Of a DNA stretch of 64,000 nt, positions 46,024 through 55,071 are shown piece after piece. The position numbers and the translations under genes are program-made. The stretch is from Levilactobacillus wangkuiensis (lineage in GTDB: Bacteria > Bacillota > Bacilli > Lactobacillales > Lactobacillaceae): NCBI RefSeq assembly GCF_016861605.1, contig NZ_BOLM01000013.1, positions 1-64,000 on the forward strand, read 5' to 3'. Within the stretch, counting starts at the first letter, position 1, and every line of letters starts with the position of its first letter. The notes beneath the pieces are model-generated. The model did no database searches. It was given only the letters and a program-made list of their open reading frames with translations, and was not told the origin of the DNA.

Positions 46024-46345
46024 TTAGCACACTCCCTTTACTTTTATTCTATTTATTAAATGCAGTATACCATGAGTTTGGCAATAATTGCTAGTGTAAA
46101 TCGTATTATGACGGCATTCATGAAGATTGAATAAAAGCTTAATGTGTAAATGTAACCGCTTAAATAAAATTGCACACAATTGATGTAATGGCAAAAGGGC
46201 GGAACGGTTTTGGCCCGGGAAGTTCCGTGGGGATGGTAAGTTGAACCAAATAACGCGTTCAAAACTGATGAGGTCAGTCTTTTTGAACGACGATAGTTGT
46301 CTTTGAATTTATCGACCGATTAGTTGACTAGAAAAACCAAGGCAA

Positions 46346-46387
46346 ATAAAAAGCGTCGTTCGGCTCCGAGGAGTCAAACGACGCTGT
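46346..46387 (-). terminator. Terminator of the YczE-like gene
   Basis: AGCGTCGTT/AACGACGCT hairpin with T run on the minus strand. Bases 46024-46345 contain only the surface-protein promoter area and no gene I can support. Confidence 0.75.
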
Positions 46388-46424
46388 AGTAGTTAAATGA
46401 GAAAAATGTTAGTAAATTTTGAGG

Positions 46425-47081
46425 TTACACATCCACATGATGTTTTAACTGGGGGAAAACGTGGTAATCCGCCCAACCCATGACGATTCCCTGGGTGACC
46501 AGCGCCCAAACCGTGCCGAAGCCAATCGCGTGTAACTCGCCCGTGAAGATGTAGGAGAGAATGATGATCAGCAGGGGTGGCGCGTAGCTGGCCCACTGGG
46601 CAATGATGGCCGATCCGCGCAGGTATTTGAACCGCAGGATGTAGGCTAGATCGTCGTTAGGATGCATAATAATATTACACCGGTTATAAATGGACACGGC
46701 AAAGGCCACGCCAAACAGGCCGATGATATCGACGATGACCCGCCCGGTTAACGGCAGGCGGCCGACGCCAATCCAGTTCCAGAAGTATCCGATCCACTCG
46801 ACCAGATAACTGAAGGGGATGATGTATAGCAGGTTAGAAATAAAACGCCTGCGGTCAAATTGTCCCAGTAATAGTTGGTTCAACAAGGTAATCACGATGC
46901 CGTACATGAATAGGGTGGTTCCCAAGGGGACGTTGATCCAGTTGGCCAAGTTGACGGAAGACCCCGTCCAGACGGCACTCCCGAGGTTGGTTGAGATGGT
47001 TAAAGCGTTAGCGGCTGAGTTCAGGACGATAGAGAAACCCAAAAAGCGCATGCGTTGCCCAAAGTCCTTCATTTTTGCCAC
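46425..47081 (-). CDS. YczE/YitT-like integral membrane protein
   Basis: 218 residues from GTG at 47081 (GGAGGCGA, 8 bases upstream). Five or six hydrophobic segments with the family marks LGFSIVLNSAANALTISTNLGSAVW, GRVIVDIIGLFGVAFAVSIYNR and HPNDDLAYILRFKYLRG. The family has no settled function. About 80 bases separate it from the amidotransferase-like gene upstream; the two may share a transcript. Confidence 0.8.
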   Translation of the reverse strand: MAKMKDFGQRMRFLGFSIVLNSAANALTISTNLGSAVWTGSSVNLANWINVPLGTTLFMYGIVITLLNQLLLGQFDRRRFISNLLYIIPFSYLVEWIGYFWNWIGVGRLPLTGRVIVDIIGLFGVAFAVSIYNRCNIIMHPNDDLAYILRFKYLRGSAIIAQWASYAPPLLIIILSYIFTGELHAIGFGTVWALVTQGIVMGWADYHVFPQLKHHVDV

Positions 47082-47162
47082 TGATGCTCGCCTCCGATTT
47101 TTTTGCTACAAGGTCTAGTGTATAGGAAGTGGCGGCCAATGAAAAGGCCCTTTACCACAATT

Positions 47163-47888
47163 TTACATGCGCGCTGCGGCCCGGTCGACGAAATTTTGGA
47201 AAATTTGCCGCGATTCGGCATGGTGTTTGTACATGTTTTCTGGGTGCCACTGCACACCTAAGATTTGATCGGTGTCCTTGGATTCCAGGGCTTCGATGAC
47301 CTGGTCGTCGGCCGTCGCCGTGACGCGTAGACTTGGCGCGACAGCCTTGATGGCCTGGTGGTGGCGGGAATTCACGTAGGGCCGGTCGCCAGTTAGCGTC
47401 GCCAGTGTGCTGCCGGGAACGACGGTGACGTGGTGACTGGGTTGGTTGCCCATGGCGGCCTGACTGTGTTTGAGCTGAGCCGTGGGGTCCTCGCTCAAGT
47501 CCTGGTAGAGCGTGCCACCCAGGCCAACATTAATTAATTGAAGGCCGCGGCAAATACCAAGAATAGCCTTGTTGGCGGCAACCGCCTGCTTCAGCAGTTC
47601 GATTTCAAATAAATCACGCTTGCGGTAGGTCTTGCCTAACCGGACGTGCGGTTCCTCGCCAAAGAAGGTCGGGTCAACGTCGGCGCCACCCAAGAAGGCG
47701 ACTCCGTCAAATAGGGACAGGTAATCGGCAACGTCTTCGGGGTCGATACTAGGTAAAATAATGGGCAGACCGCCAGTTTTGACAATGGCTTCAACGGCCG
47801 GTCGGGGCGCAAAGGCCGCGTTTCTTTCATTAATAATGTTCGTCGCCTCGTCGAGTGTGTCGGCGGGCAAAGCAATACGTGGACGCAT
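47163..47888 (-). CDS. Gamma-glutamyl-gamma-aminobutyrate hydrolase-like (peptidase C26)
   Basis: 241 residues, class I glutamine amidotransferase fold. Cys nucleophile in GICRGLQLINV, His/Glu in VQWHPENMYKH, plus GGADVDPTFFGEEP and NSRHHQAI. This matches PuuD-type hydrolases that release glutamate from gamma-glutamyl compounds. Substrate not proven. SD GAGAGGAAG; a Family A copy lies 24 bases upstream in the same orientation. Confidence 0.88.
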   Translation of the reverse strand: MRPRIALPADTLDEATNIINERNAAFAPRPAVEAIVKTGGLPIILPSIDPEDVADYLSLFDGVAFLGGADVDPTFFGEEPHVRLGKTYRKRDLFEIELLKQAVAANKAILGICRGLQLINVGLGGTLYQDLSEDPTAQLKHSQAAMGNQPSHHVTVVPGSTLATLTGDRPYVNSRHHQAIKAVAPSLRVTATADDQVIEALESKDTDQILGVQWHPENMYKHHAESRQIFQNFVDRAAARM

Positions 47889-47911
47889 AGCGTCGCTTCC
47901 TCTCTTTTTTC

Positions 47912-48131
47912 GGGTTAAACTGGTGTTGTCAGCGCCTTACCGGGCGGCCCCAATCGACCGGAACGCGGTAGGCGAACGCACGGAGCTGAAGAGCGGTCTC
48001 CGTACTTACTTTGAGCCTCAAAGAGCGAGTTTCAAAGATGCCAGTGCTCTAAACGGCAAGGTTCACCGTTAAGAGCACTCCTACGGCTGAGTCGATTTGG
48101 GCCGCCCTCACGGCTAACACGAGTTTAACCC
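47912..48131 (-). repeat. Family A structured repeat, copy A4 (small subtype)
   Basis: 220 bp with arms GGGTTAAACTgGTGTT/AACACgAGTTTAACCC. The terminal stem in this copy is GGGCGGCCCAAATCGAC, a sequence very different from other copies but still paired. Core AGCCGTAGGA, AGTGCTCTTAA/..AGAGCACT hairpin, and CGGAGACCGCTCTTCAGCTCCG are present. It lies 24 bases upstream of the hydrolase start, same orientation. Confidence 0.85.
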
Positions 48132-48187
48132 ACACTATTCGTTCTCTAACTGGAATTGACGAATGAGTAAGTGGGCCATAACTGATG

Positions 48188-48407
48188 GGGTTAAACAAAT
48201 GTTAGCCGCAGGGATGGTGAAAATGGGCTCAGCCGTGGGAGTTGCTTTAGCGGTTTACCGCTTAGGCAACTGATATCTTTGAGACGTGGTTTTCGGCTCA
48301 AAGTAAGCCCGGAGACCGTTCTTTGGCTCCGGGTGTTCGCCCACAGCGTCACGGCCCAATTTTCACCATCCCGGAGGCGTTGACAAAGACTAGTTTAGAC
48401 TTAACCC
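48188..48407 (+). repeat. Family A structured repeat, copy A5 (small subtype)
   Basis: 220 bp; GGGTTAA/TTAACCC outer arms and GGGATGGTGAAAAT/ATTTTCACCATCCC stem. Near identical to A6 but with an A-T pair where A6 has C-G. Inverted relative to A4, 56 bp away. Confidence 0.85.
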
Positions 48408-48528
48408 TATTCTAAGGACCCAAAGAACGTTTGTCACCCGAAACTTAGTGAAGGTGTAACAAAATAGTTAACAAACTTTGAAAAGAACCCTACAATAGAG
48501 AAGTAGACTAAATTTAAGCGAGGTAAAC

Positions 48529-48792
48529 ATGATGACAGAACGGCAGTTGATTCAAGAAATTTTGAATTCCGAAGCGGTTGAATACAGTTTCGAAAACGTC
48601 GATGAAGACTCAAAAGAATACACGCTTTTATTGAAACGGCAAGACCAAGATGTTCGCGCCGTAGAGACAATCAACGATGAAATCAAGAAGTACTTCCAGA
48701 GCGCCAACTTCGATTACAAAGAAGAGTTGAACCCAGAAGGTGTTGACGACGATATTCGCTTGGTCATCAAGCGTAATAGCGACGCCAAATAA
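48529..48792 (+). CDS. Conserved small acidic protein, unknown
   Basis: 87 residues (or 86 from the second ATG at 48532), SD GCGAGG. No membrane segment. Charged helix-strand pattern: RQLIQEILNSEAVEYSFENVDEDS, then LLLKRQDQDVRAVETINDEIKKYF, then DDIRLVIKRN. The family is not recognised. It is monocistronic and flanked by two nearly identical Family A copies. Confidence 0.7.
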   Translation: MMTERQLIQEILNSEAVEYSFENVDEDSKEYTLLLKRQDQDVRAVETINDEIKKYFQSANFDYKEELNPEGVDDDIRLVIKRNSDAK

Positions 48793-48805
48793 ACAAAAGA
48801 GTTAG

Positions 48806-48840
48806 CGGCCAGCCACGTTTTTTGTGGTTGGCTTTTTTGA
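48806..48840 (+). terminator. Terminator of the 87-residue protein gene
   Basis: GCCAGCCAC/GTGGTTGGC with T6. Confidence 0.8.
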
Positions 48841-48959
48841 TTTGGTGATAGAGTTGGAGACAGCTAAGTCCCGAATTGATTGCGGTAGTTGTATAATTGA
48901 AAGCCTAGTGTGCACATTGTTAAGTAGAGCATTATTTACAATTGAAGTGTTATTTGGTG

Positions 48960-49175
48960 GTTAAACAAATGTTAGCCGCAGGGCTGGTGAAAATGGGCTC
49001 AGCCGTGGGAGTTGCCTTAGCGGTTTACCGCTTAGACAACTGATATCTTTGAGACGCGTTTCTTAGCGGCTCAAAGTAAGCCTGGAGACCGTTCTTTGGC
49101 TCCGGGCGTTCGCCCACAGCGTCACGGCCCAGTTTTCACCAGCCCGAAGGCGTTGACAAATCATCAGTTTAACCA
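48960..49175 (+). repeat. Family A structured repeat, copy A6 (small subtype)
   Basis: Arms GGTTAAAC/GTTTAACC; stem GGGCTGGTGAAAAT/..TTTTCACCAGCCC; core CAGCCGTGGGAGTTG, AGTTGCCTTAGCGG/CCGCTTAGACAACT hairpin, CTTTGAG/CTCAAAG hairpin, GGAGACCGTTCTTTGGCTCC hairpin. Directly upstream of the glycosylase gene. Confidence 0.87.
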
Positions 49176-49196
49176 AAGAAATAGGGAGAGAATCGG

Positions 49197-49847
49197 ATGA
49201 CAATTGAAGAATTATACCGCGAAATGGGCAAGCAGATGGGCCCACAACCCTGGCTGAAGCCCGGAACACCTTGGGCCGAGACGCCGGTTGAAATTATGTT
49301 GGGCGCCATTCTGGTGCAAAACACCAATTGGCGCAACGTGGAACCGTCCCTGATCAATCTAAAACGAGAGACCGGGTTCGTGCCCGCTGAGTTGCGAAAA
49401 TTAACGCCGGCGACGATCACACCCCTGATCAAGACCAGTGGCTTCTACAATCGCAAGGGACCCGCCATCCTGGCACTCGCTGACTGGTTAGGCCAAGCAG
49501 ATGATAATCTAGACGTGTTGAAGCACCGTGACGGGGCTAGTCTACGCCAAGACCTAATGAGCATCACCGGTATCGGCAACGAAACGGCCGATTACATTTT
49601 AATGTACACGCTGGACCACGGCATCTTCATGGTCGACACCTACGCCCGCCGACTGTTCACGTGGCTGGGCGCAACAATGCCCAAGACGTACCCGGCTTTT
49701 CAAAAGAAAGTCCTTAGCCAATTTCAGTTGGAACTGGCGGACTATCAGGAGTTTCACGCGCTAATTGACGAGTTCGGCAAGAAAATCAAGAATGATGCGG
49801 ACTTTGAGAACTCGTTTCTAGCGGGTCAAAAGCTAGTTGTGGACTAA
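49197..49847 (+). CDS. HhH-GPD DNA glycosylase (endonuclease III-like), no Fe-S cluster
   Basis: 216 residues, SD AGGGAGAG. HhH motif SITGIGNETADYIL (about 120-133) and catalytic Asp in FMVDTYARRLFTW. The Lys of endonuclease III lyases (GVGRKTA) is Glu here, so glycosylase activity without lyase activity is expected. No C-terminal Cys cluster. Role: base excision repair in the cytoplasm; the base removed cannot be predicted. Confidence 0.85.
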   Translation: MTIEELYREMGKQMGPQPWLKPGTPWAETPVEIMLGAILVQNTNWRNVEPSLINLKRETGFVPAELRKLTPATITPLIKTSGFYNRKGPAILALADWLGQADDNLDVLKHRDGASLRQDLMSITGIGNETADYILMYTLDHGIFMVDTYARRLFTWLGATMPKTYPAFQKKVLSQFQLELADYQEFHALIDEFGKKIKNDADFENSFLAGQKLVVD

Positions 49848-50000
49848 ATAGGTTGGCTTAACAGAACGTGTTTAGGACGTTTAGTTAGATACCTTAGCTA
49901 CTAAGCCATTGTCGAATCAAACAGATTCAGTAAGAACAATAACAATTAAAAGTTAACCTAAGAAGACAACTGAAAACACAATCAGGACCGCCGACTTAAC

Positions 50001-50218
50001 GGTTTAAGCGGATGTTAGCCGGAGGGTGGGGGAAAATGGTCTCAGCCGTGGGAATTGCCTTAGTAGCGGGTTGGGCTGCTTAGGCAATTGGTAGCTTTGA
50101 GACTCGTTCTTAGAGGCTCAAAGTAAGTTGGTAGACCGCACTTTGGCTACCAACGTCCGCCCACAGCGTTCCGGTCCATTTTCCCCCGCCCGGAGGCGAC
50201 AAACCATCTGCTCAAACC
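50001..50218 (+). repeat. Family A structured repeat, copy A7 (small subtype)
   Basis: Outer arms GGTTTaAGCgGATG/CATCtGCTcAAACC. Terminal stem GGGTGGGGGAAAATGG, complementary except one G-U wobble, again a new sequence. Core AGCCGTGGGAATTGCC, TTGCCTTAG..CTTAGGCAA hairpin, CTTTGAG/CTCAAAG and TTGGTAGACCGCACTTTGGCTACCAA hairpins. Upstream of glpK, same orientation. Confidence 0.85.
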
Positions 50219-50345
50219 TTAAGAAAGTTTCAAGGGCGGGGGAGGTTGGGACAAACCCTAGCGTTTTTCACAAGCGGCGTGCTATGATAGACGCAGCGAA
50301 TTTGGAACCGCTTACCACAGTGATATTTTGGAGGGAGTTTTACAT

Positions 50346-51863
50346 ATGGCACTTAAACAGCCGGAAAACTATATCTTAGCGATCGACCAAGGGACCAGCA
50401 GCACGCGGGCAATGATTTTCGATCATACTGGACGCAAGGTCATTGAAGGCTACAAGGAGGTTCCCCAGTACTATCCACACAAGGGCTGGGTCGAATCCGA
50501 TGCCAATGAAATCTGGAACAGTGTGTTGTCCGTGATTGCTAGCGCGCTGATTGATGCGTCGATTCACCCGGAAAATATTCAGGCCATCGGGATCAGTAGC
50601 CAACGGGAAACCACGATTGTGTGGGATAAGGTGACCGGCGAACCCATTTATCATGCCATTGGTTGGCAAAGTCAACAGACGGCGCCCCTGGCCAAGGAAT
50701 TGGTTGCGGCGGGCCGGGCGGAAACGATTAAGGAAAAGACCGGTCTGGTGGTTGATGCGTACTTCAGTGCCACCAAGGTGCGCTGGATTTTAGACCACGT
50801 GCCGGGTGCCCAGGAACGCGCTGAGAATGGCGAGTTACTCTTTGGGACCGTGGATAGTTGGTTGGCTTGGAAATTGTCTGGCGGGAATATTCACGTCACC
50901 GACTATAGTAATGCGAGTCGGACCATGCTCTTCAACATTCACACGCTGGAATGGGACCAGGATATTTTAAGCTGGCTCAACATTCCGGCAGCCATGTTGC
51001 CAGAGGTTAAATCGAGTTCGGAAGTCTATGGCGTCACCCAGAATTTCCAATTTTACGGGGTGGAAGTGCCCATCGCGGGAATCGTCGGGGACCAATCGGC
51101 GGCCTTACTGGGCCAGCTGGCCGTGGAACCTGGAACCGTCAAGAACACTTACGGCGACGGGGCCTTCGTCATGATGAATACCGGGAACGAACCGCAACTG
51201 TCGAAGCACAACCTGTTGACGACGATTGCTTATGAAATGAACGGCGAGGTGACCTACGCGCTCGAAGGGTCCATCTTGGTGGCCGGAACCGCGCTGGCTT
51301 GGCTACACGAAAGCATGCAGATCATCAGTAGCGTGCCCGAATCCCGGCAGGCGGCCATGGCCTCGACCGACGAGGATGAAGTCTACGTGGTCCCCGCCTT
51401 TAACGGATTGGGTGCGCCGTACTGGGATCCGGACGCCAAGGGGGCTGTGTTTGGCCTGACCCGCGGGACCGACCGCAACGATTTCGTGAAGGCGACCCTG
51501 CAGTCGATTGCATACCAGACACGCGACGTTCTCTTAACGATGAAGCAGGATACCGGGATCAAGGTGCCTGAATTGATGGCCGATGGTGGGGCGTCACGGA
51601 ACCGCTACCTGATGCAGTTCCAGGCGGATATTTTAAACATTCCCGTTCAACGGGCCGCCGATGAGGAGACTACGGCGATGGGGGCGGCTATCGTGGCCGG
51701 CCTGGCCGTGGGCTTCTGGCAGAGCATTGATGAAATCAAGGAAATCAGAAATGCCAGCCGGACCTTCACGCCAAACATGGATGACGACCAACGGCACCGC
51801 CTCTATGCGGGTTGGCAACAGGCCGTTGCGGCAACGCGGGCGTTTAAACCTAATCAAGATTAA
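50346..51863 (+). CDS. glpK: Glycerol kinase
   Basis: 505 residues (the standard length) from ATG at 50346, 7 bases after GGAGGGAG. FGGY kinase: [72 protein letters not shown]. It phosphorylates glycerol to sn-glycerol 3-phosphate. No His typically phosphorylated by the PTS was checked here. No glpD or glpF neighbours in the window. A Family A copy precedes it and a TATGAT -10 lies at about 50283. Confidence 0.95.
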   Translation: MALKQPENYILAIDQGTSSTRAMIFDHTGRKVIEGYKEVPQYYPHKGWVESDANEIWNSVLSVIASALIDASIHPENIQAIGISSQRETTIVWDKVTGEPIYHAIGWQSQQTAPLAKELVAAGRAETIKEKTGLVVDAYFSATKVRWILDHVPGAQERAENGELLFGTVDSWLAWKLSGGNIHVTDYSNASRTMLFNIHTLEWDQDILSWLNIPAAMLPEVKSSSEVYGVTQNFQFYGVEVPIAGIVGDQSAALLGQLAVEPGTVKNTYGDGAFVMMNTGNEPQLSKHNLLTTIAYEMNGEVTYALEGSILVAGTALAWLHESMQIISSVPESRQAAMASTDEDEVYVVPAFNGLGAPYWDPDAKGAVFGLTRGTDRNDFVKATLQSIAYQTRDVLLTMKQDTGIKVPELMADGGASRNRYLMQFQADILNIPVQRAADEETTAMGAAIVAGLAVGFWQSIDEIKEIRNASRTFTPNMDDDQRHRLYAGWQQAVAATRAFKPNQD

Positions 51864-51869
51864 AGGCTA

Positions 51870-51914
51870 ATAAAAAACAGCTAATCCACTTTGCGGCGGG
51901 TTAGCTGTTTTGGT
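51870..51914 (+). terminator. glpK terminator
   Basis: AAAACAGCTAAtCC..GGGTTAGCTGTTTT hairpin. Confidence 0.85.
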
Positions 51915-51918
51915 GTTA

Positions 51919-51956
51919 AGTCAATTGCCTCTGAATTTATTCAGGGACAATTGACT
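51919..51956. repeat. Solo IS605-type right-end hairpin, 38-bp palindrome
   Basis: The 28 bases around CCTCTGAATTTATTCAGGG are shared, with one mismatch, with the right end of the tnpB element (8385-8413, other strand). Here the sequence is extended to a near-perfect palindrome AGTCAATTG..CAATTGACT. It is a likely excision remnant or a non-autonomous right end. Confidence 0.6.
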
Positions 51957-51965
51957 CGGACACAC

Positions 51966-52004
51966 TAAAAAAACCATCCAACTAGGCTGAGTCGGATGGT
52001 TCAT
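51966..52004 (-). terminator. Terminator of the DUF368 gene
   Basis: AACCATCC..GGATGGTT hairpin with T run on the minus strand. Confidence 0.75.
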
Positions 52005-52007
52005 CGG

Positions 52008-52865
52008 TTACTTATATTTTTCTTCGAGCTGACTCATCCAATAGCCCAGGGCAATGCCTGCGACTAATGCCAGGGCACTCCACACCAGCGTCAGCCAGGT
52101 CGCACCGGCATACGAAATGCTTTCGGCGGCATGACTGTTGGGGACGAGAATCAAAATGGTGCTGGCGGTCACGATGCCCAGAATGAAGTGGTAGACTCGC
52201 GAATGAAAATGGTGAATCAGGTAGTCCATGCCCTTAGAGAAGAGCGCCATGGACAGGATGCCGCCCAGTGCAATTGGCAGGTAGACGCCCAAAATGTCGA
52301 AATTTTTAAATCCAGTTAACATGGGCGTGAACAGCCCCAGAATCAATAGGAGGTTGGACGGACTCAGCCCGGGAACCAGGACGCCCAGCGCAATCAGGGC
52401 GCCGGCCACCACGAAGCCCCAGAAATTGGCGGGCAGGGTGCCAAAGAGGTCACTCATGAAATACAAGAGAGCGCCGCTGATCAGCAGCGTGCCCCAGAAC
52501 CAGAGGTGGTCGATGCCATCCCGGGGTGTTTGGGAGCTAGCGGTCTGGGTCAAAGCCGGTAGGGTGCCGACAATGGCGCCGGCAAAGCCCCAGAGGACAA
52601 TGACCTGCCAGTGGTCCAGCAAGTATTCCAGCGGGGCGGACAACAGGGCGATGCCCACGATGCCGCCTAGGCCCACCGGCACAAAGTACCAGAAGTCCTG
52701 TTTGAAATTTTGGCGAAAATGGGCCATGAATCCCAGGAGTCGTTCGTAAATTCCGAGGATGGCGGCCAATACCCCGCCAGAAACACCGGGGAGGATGAAG
52801 CCCAGGGCGATGATGATGCCTTTAAAGAAGCGTTTCACCGGGCTGTCGGGTCGAGTCGTTTGCAT
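52008..52865 (-). CDS. DUF368 membrane protein
   Basis: 285 residues from ATG at 52865, 8 bases after AAGGAG; a longer upstream frame has no SD. Eight or nine hydrophobic segments with family motifs GFILPGVSGGVLAAILGIYERLL and ALIALGVLVPGLSPSNLLLILGLF (two PGxS repeats). Family knowledge: DUF368 proteins are proposed undecaprenyl-phosphate flippases (PopT type), recycling lipid carrier for cell-wall synthesis. Location: plasma membrane. Confidence 0.88.
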   Translation of the reverse strand: MQTTRPDSPVKRFFKGIIIALGFILPGVSGGVLAAILGIYERLLGFMAHFRQNFKQDFWYFVPVGLGGIVGIALLSAPLEYLLDHWQVIVLWGFAGAIVGTLPALTQTASSQTPRDGIDHLWFWGTLLISGALLYFMSDLFGTLPANFWGFVVAGALIALGVLVPGLSPSNLLLILGLFTPMLTGFKNFDILGVYLPIALGGILSMALFSKGMDYLIHHFHSRVYHFILGIVTASTILILVPNSHAAESISYAGATWLTLVWSALALVAGIALGYWMSQLEEKYK

Positions 52866-52972
52866 AAGCGTCTTCTCCTTAGTTCGTCGGTTCGCGTTTT
52901 CCCCTAAGATACCAGAATTGGTGGGCGGAGGCAATCACTCGCCCACAATCACAGGATAACTTAACATTTGCG

Positions 52973-53279
52973 GGTGGGTCTTTGTCATTGCCTCCGCGAT
53001 GGTGAAAATGAGCCGGGACGCGGTGAGCAAACAAGTCGTTCCCGGCGGCAGACTCAAGATACCCTGCTGTGGGGAACGACTCCAGCCTGAGGAGCGGTCT
53101 TCCGTCTCGCCTTGGAGCCTGAAATTCACAGTCTCCAAGGTCGTCCCATGGTCTAAACTGAGAAAATCACTCAGTCAAGACCATCGACACAGCTGGGTAT
53201 CTTGGCCTGCCTCTGGTCACTGATACTTACCCAGCTGGCTCATTTTCACCATCCCTGCGGCGAAGACTGGCCTAACCTA
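52973..53279 (-). repeat. Family A structured repeat, copy A8 (large subtype)
   Basis: A perfect 17 bp stem GATGGTGAAAATGAGCC with its complement closes it. Read on the minus strand: GTGACCAGAGGCAGGCC, TACCCAGCTGTGTCG, CTTGACTGAGTG/..CTCAGT hairpin, GGGACGACCTTGGAGACTG hairpin, GAAGACCGCTCCTCAGGCTGGA, TTCCCCACAGCAGGG, then CGCCGGGAACG. Upstream of the DUF368 gene, same strand. Confidence 0.85.
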
Positions 53280-53447
53280 CAAGTAAGTGATTCCGATTGT
53301 GTGGTGAGGTGTTTGGGTTGTGGTGAGAGTGGTTGTAGTCTAGCAGTTGGCGGGCGTTAACCGTTGCCGTTCCGGCGTGTTGGTACTGCACAATAAGGCG
53401 TTGGCCGTATCCCTGTCGTCAGTCAAAAATTAATTTCAACCGGACGC

Positions 53448-53478
53448 TTGACTTCGAGTCGCTCGAACCTCATATACT
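53448..53478 (+). promoter_or_regulatory. MerR-type promoter of SDR gene 1
   Basis: -35 TTGACT (53448-53453) and -10 TATACT (53473-53478) are separated by 19 bp, and a dyad TTCGAG-TCG-CTCGAA fills the spacer. That is the architecture of MerR-family activated promoters. Confidence 0.6.
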
Positions 53479-53513
53479 AAATGCATCAATTATGAGATAG
53501 GAGCGATTTATTT

Positions 53514-54257
53514 ATGACTGTTGCAAATAAAGTTGTTGTGATTACCGGGGCATCCTCAGGGATTGGGGCTGCGACCGCGAAGTTATTGGCTAGTAATGGG
53601 GCCAAAGTGGTTCTGGGTGCGCGGCGGGAAGACCGGCTACAGAGCCTGGTCCAAGAGATTACCGCTGCTGGCGGGCAGGCTGCTTACCAGGTGACTGATG
53701 TGCGGGATGCCGCTGAAGTTCAGGGCTTGGTTGACCTGGCCAAGTCTCAATTTGGCGGGATCGACGTCATCTTCAACAATGCCGGCATTATGCCAACGTC
53801 ACCCATCAGTGCGCTGAAGACGCAGGAATGGAATGACATGATCGACATTAATTTGAAAGGGGTGCTCAACGGGGTCGCCGCTGTGATGCCTGACTTTACT
53901 GCGCAAAAGCATGGCCAAATTGTCACGACCTCTTCCGTTGCTGGTATCAAGAGTTTCCCTGGCGCTGGGGTTTACGGGGCCACGAAGTTTGCGGTGCGGA
54001 ATTTAATGGAAGTTATTCGGACTGAAAGTGCTCAGGAAGGGACCAACATCCGGACGGCCACGCTGTATCCAGCCGCCATCAATACGGAATTGTTGCACAC
54101 AATTACGGATACCGCGGCTAAACAGGGCATGGACCAATTGTACGATGCGGTTGGAATCACCCCAGATGCCATCGCGCGCGTGGTCAACTTCGCTATCGAC
54201 CAACCGGCCGAGGTCAATGTTAACGAGTTTACAATCTACCCAACCAAGCAGGCTTAA
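53514..54257 (+). CDS. Short-chain dehydrogenase, SDR 1
   Basis: 247 residues. VVVITGASSGIGAATAKLL (cofactor), GARREDRL (Arg for NADPH), NNAGIMPTSPIS, catalytic Ser in TTSSVAG and YGATK. It is very like a second SDR at 55540-56283, with which it shares length and C-terminal sequence (VNVNEFTIYPT). An NADP-dependent oxidoreductase of unknown substrate. SD AGGAG, 10 bases from ATG. Confidence 0.88.
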   Translation: MTVANKVVVITGASSGIGAATAKLLASNGAKVVLGARREDRLQSLVQEITAAGGQAAYQVTDVRDAAEVQGLVDLAKSQFGGIDVIFNNAGIMPTSPISALKTQEWNDMIDINLKGVLNGVAAVMPDFTAQKHGQIVTTSSVAGIKSFPGAGVYGATKFAVRNLMEVIRTESAQEGTNIRTATLYPAAINTELLHTITDTAAKQGMDQLYDAVGITPDAIARVVNFAIDQPAEVNVNEFTIYPTKQA

Positions 54258-54307
54258 TGATCGGATGGCATTCACGGGTGAAAAACTTTGTGGGTTTCGC
54301 CTGTAGC

Positions 54308-54400
54308 ATGGTATACTGAAACGGTCGAAAGTTTAGAGGATGATTTCTTAGATATCCGGATGTTTAAATTGGCACCACGTCTTTTGTAACTTAGTGATAG
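54308..54400 (-). pseudogene. Decayed type I cassette remnant
   Basis: The last 16 codons of a toxin-like gene remain on the minus strand (ITKLQKTWCQFKHPDI, stop at 54348-54350), joined directly to the TGGTATACT promoter core (54309-54317) of the antisense RNA. The body of the antisense gene and the toxin 5' part are missing. A third, dead copy of the cassettes described at 54562 and 56528. Confidence 0.65.
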
Positions 54401-54445
54401 ATTTAAATGGTGGGAATCAATTAACTCTCATGGTATACTGAACGC

Positions 54446-54566
54446 AACAAAGGCGAAGGTGTTGGACCACCCCCGCCAATGGCAGAGTCGTTATTCACGA
54501 CCGACAGTTATAAACCGAACAAAAATCGTCCTAAACCGTCGTAAGTTGAGAGGACGATTTTTTATT
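54446..54566 (+). ncRNA. Antisense RNA (antitoxin) of cassette 1
   Basis: Extended -10 TGGTATACT (54431-54439), then about 120 bases with hairpins GGCGaaGGTG..CACCcccGCC and GTCGTtattcACGAC, ending at terminator AAATCGTCCT..AGGACGATTTTTT (54522-54563). It converges on the toxin gene and overlaps its 3' end by the shared two-way terminator, as in txpA/ratA and fst systems. Function inferred. Confidence 0.6.
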
Positions 54567-54717
54567 TGTCTGGGTGTTTAAACTCACGCCACGTTTTTTG
54601 AAACTTAACGATAGCCTTAACGAGGCTCGTCAATCGATGTACCAGCAAAGTACAGAGCGATATCAGAACGACGCCAAAAGCGACTAGGTCAAGTAACGTG
54701 ACAGCTATCCAAGACAA
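54562..54717 (-). CDS. Type I toxin-like hydrophobic peptide 1
   Basis: 51 residues from TTG at 54717, 6 bases after AAAGGAGG. One membrane segment (about residues 3-26, VTLLDLVAFGVVLISLCTLLV), then a basic amphipathic tail (HRLTSLVKAIVK..KTWREFKHPDK). This is the form of TxpA/BsrG/Hol-Tox type membrane toxins. It is convergent with a small RNA that shares its terminator. The 5' flank is a Family A large repeat. Not proven toxic. Confidence 0.7.
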   Translation of the reverse strand: MSWIAVTLLDLVAFGVVLISLCTLLVHRLTSLVKAIVKFQKTWREFKHPDK

Positions 54718-54734
54718 GGCAACCTCCTTTCGTT

Positions 54735-54980
54735 TGGCATGGTGAAACTGCACTAGCCTTTCGTTCCCGACGGCGGATTCAAGTTGCCCTGCTGTGGGGC
54801 CGGTTCCAGCCTGAGAGGCGGGCTTCCACCTCAACTTTGAGCCTGAGAAGCGGTCTCAAAGGTTGTCCCGTGGGCTAAACTGAGAAAACCACTCAGTTAA
54901 GACCACCGATACAGCTGGTCAGCTTGATCCGCCTCTGGTCACTAACATCGGCCAGGCTTTTTCACCCGACACATGGTGGG
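54735..54980 (-). repeat. Family A structured repeat, copy A9 (large subtype)
   Basis: Minus orientation, with the large-subtype order (GTGACCAGAGGCGGATC, CAGCTGTATCG, GGGACAACCTTTGAGACCG, GAAGCCCGCCTCTCAGGCTGG, CCCCACAGCAGGG). Terminal stem partly degraded (GGTGAAA/TTTCACC). Its end lies 15 bases before the toxin SD, so it is the toxin 5' region. Confidence 0.75.
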
Positions 54981-55071
54981 GTCGCTAGTCTGCCTATTGG
55001 TTGAGAGCATTATGTGGTCTGATATTTGGTATCCCCACGTTTAGCGTCTAAAACAACAATCATCTGCACCA

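Noticed and set aside
49197-49847. Endonuclease III (nth) assignment of the glycosylase
   Set aside because: The lyase Lys is Glu and the Fe-S Cys set is missing, so only the HhH-GPD family is claimed.
54562-54834. 90-residue forms of the toxin peptides starting upstream
   Set aside because: The extra N-terminal residues are a translation of the Family A repeat, and the strong SD points to the TTG at 54717 (and 56683).
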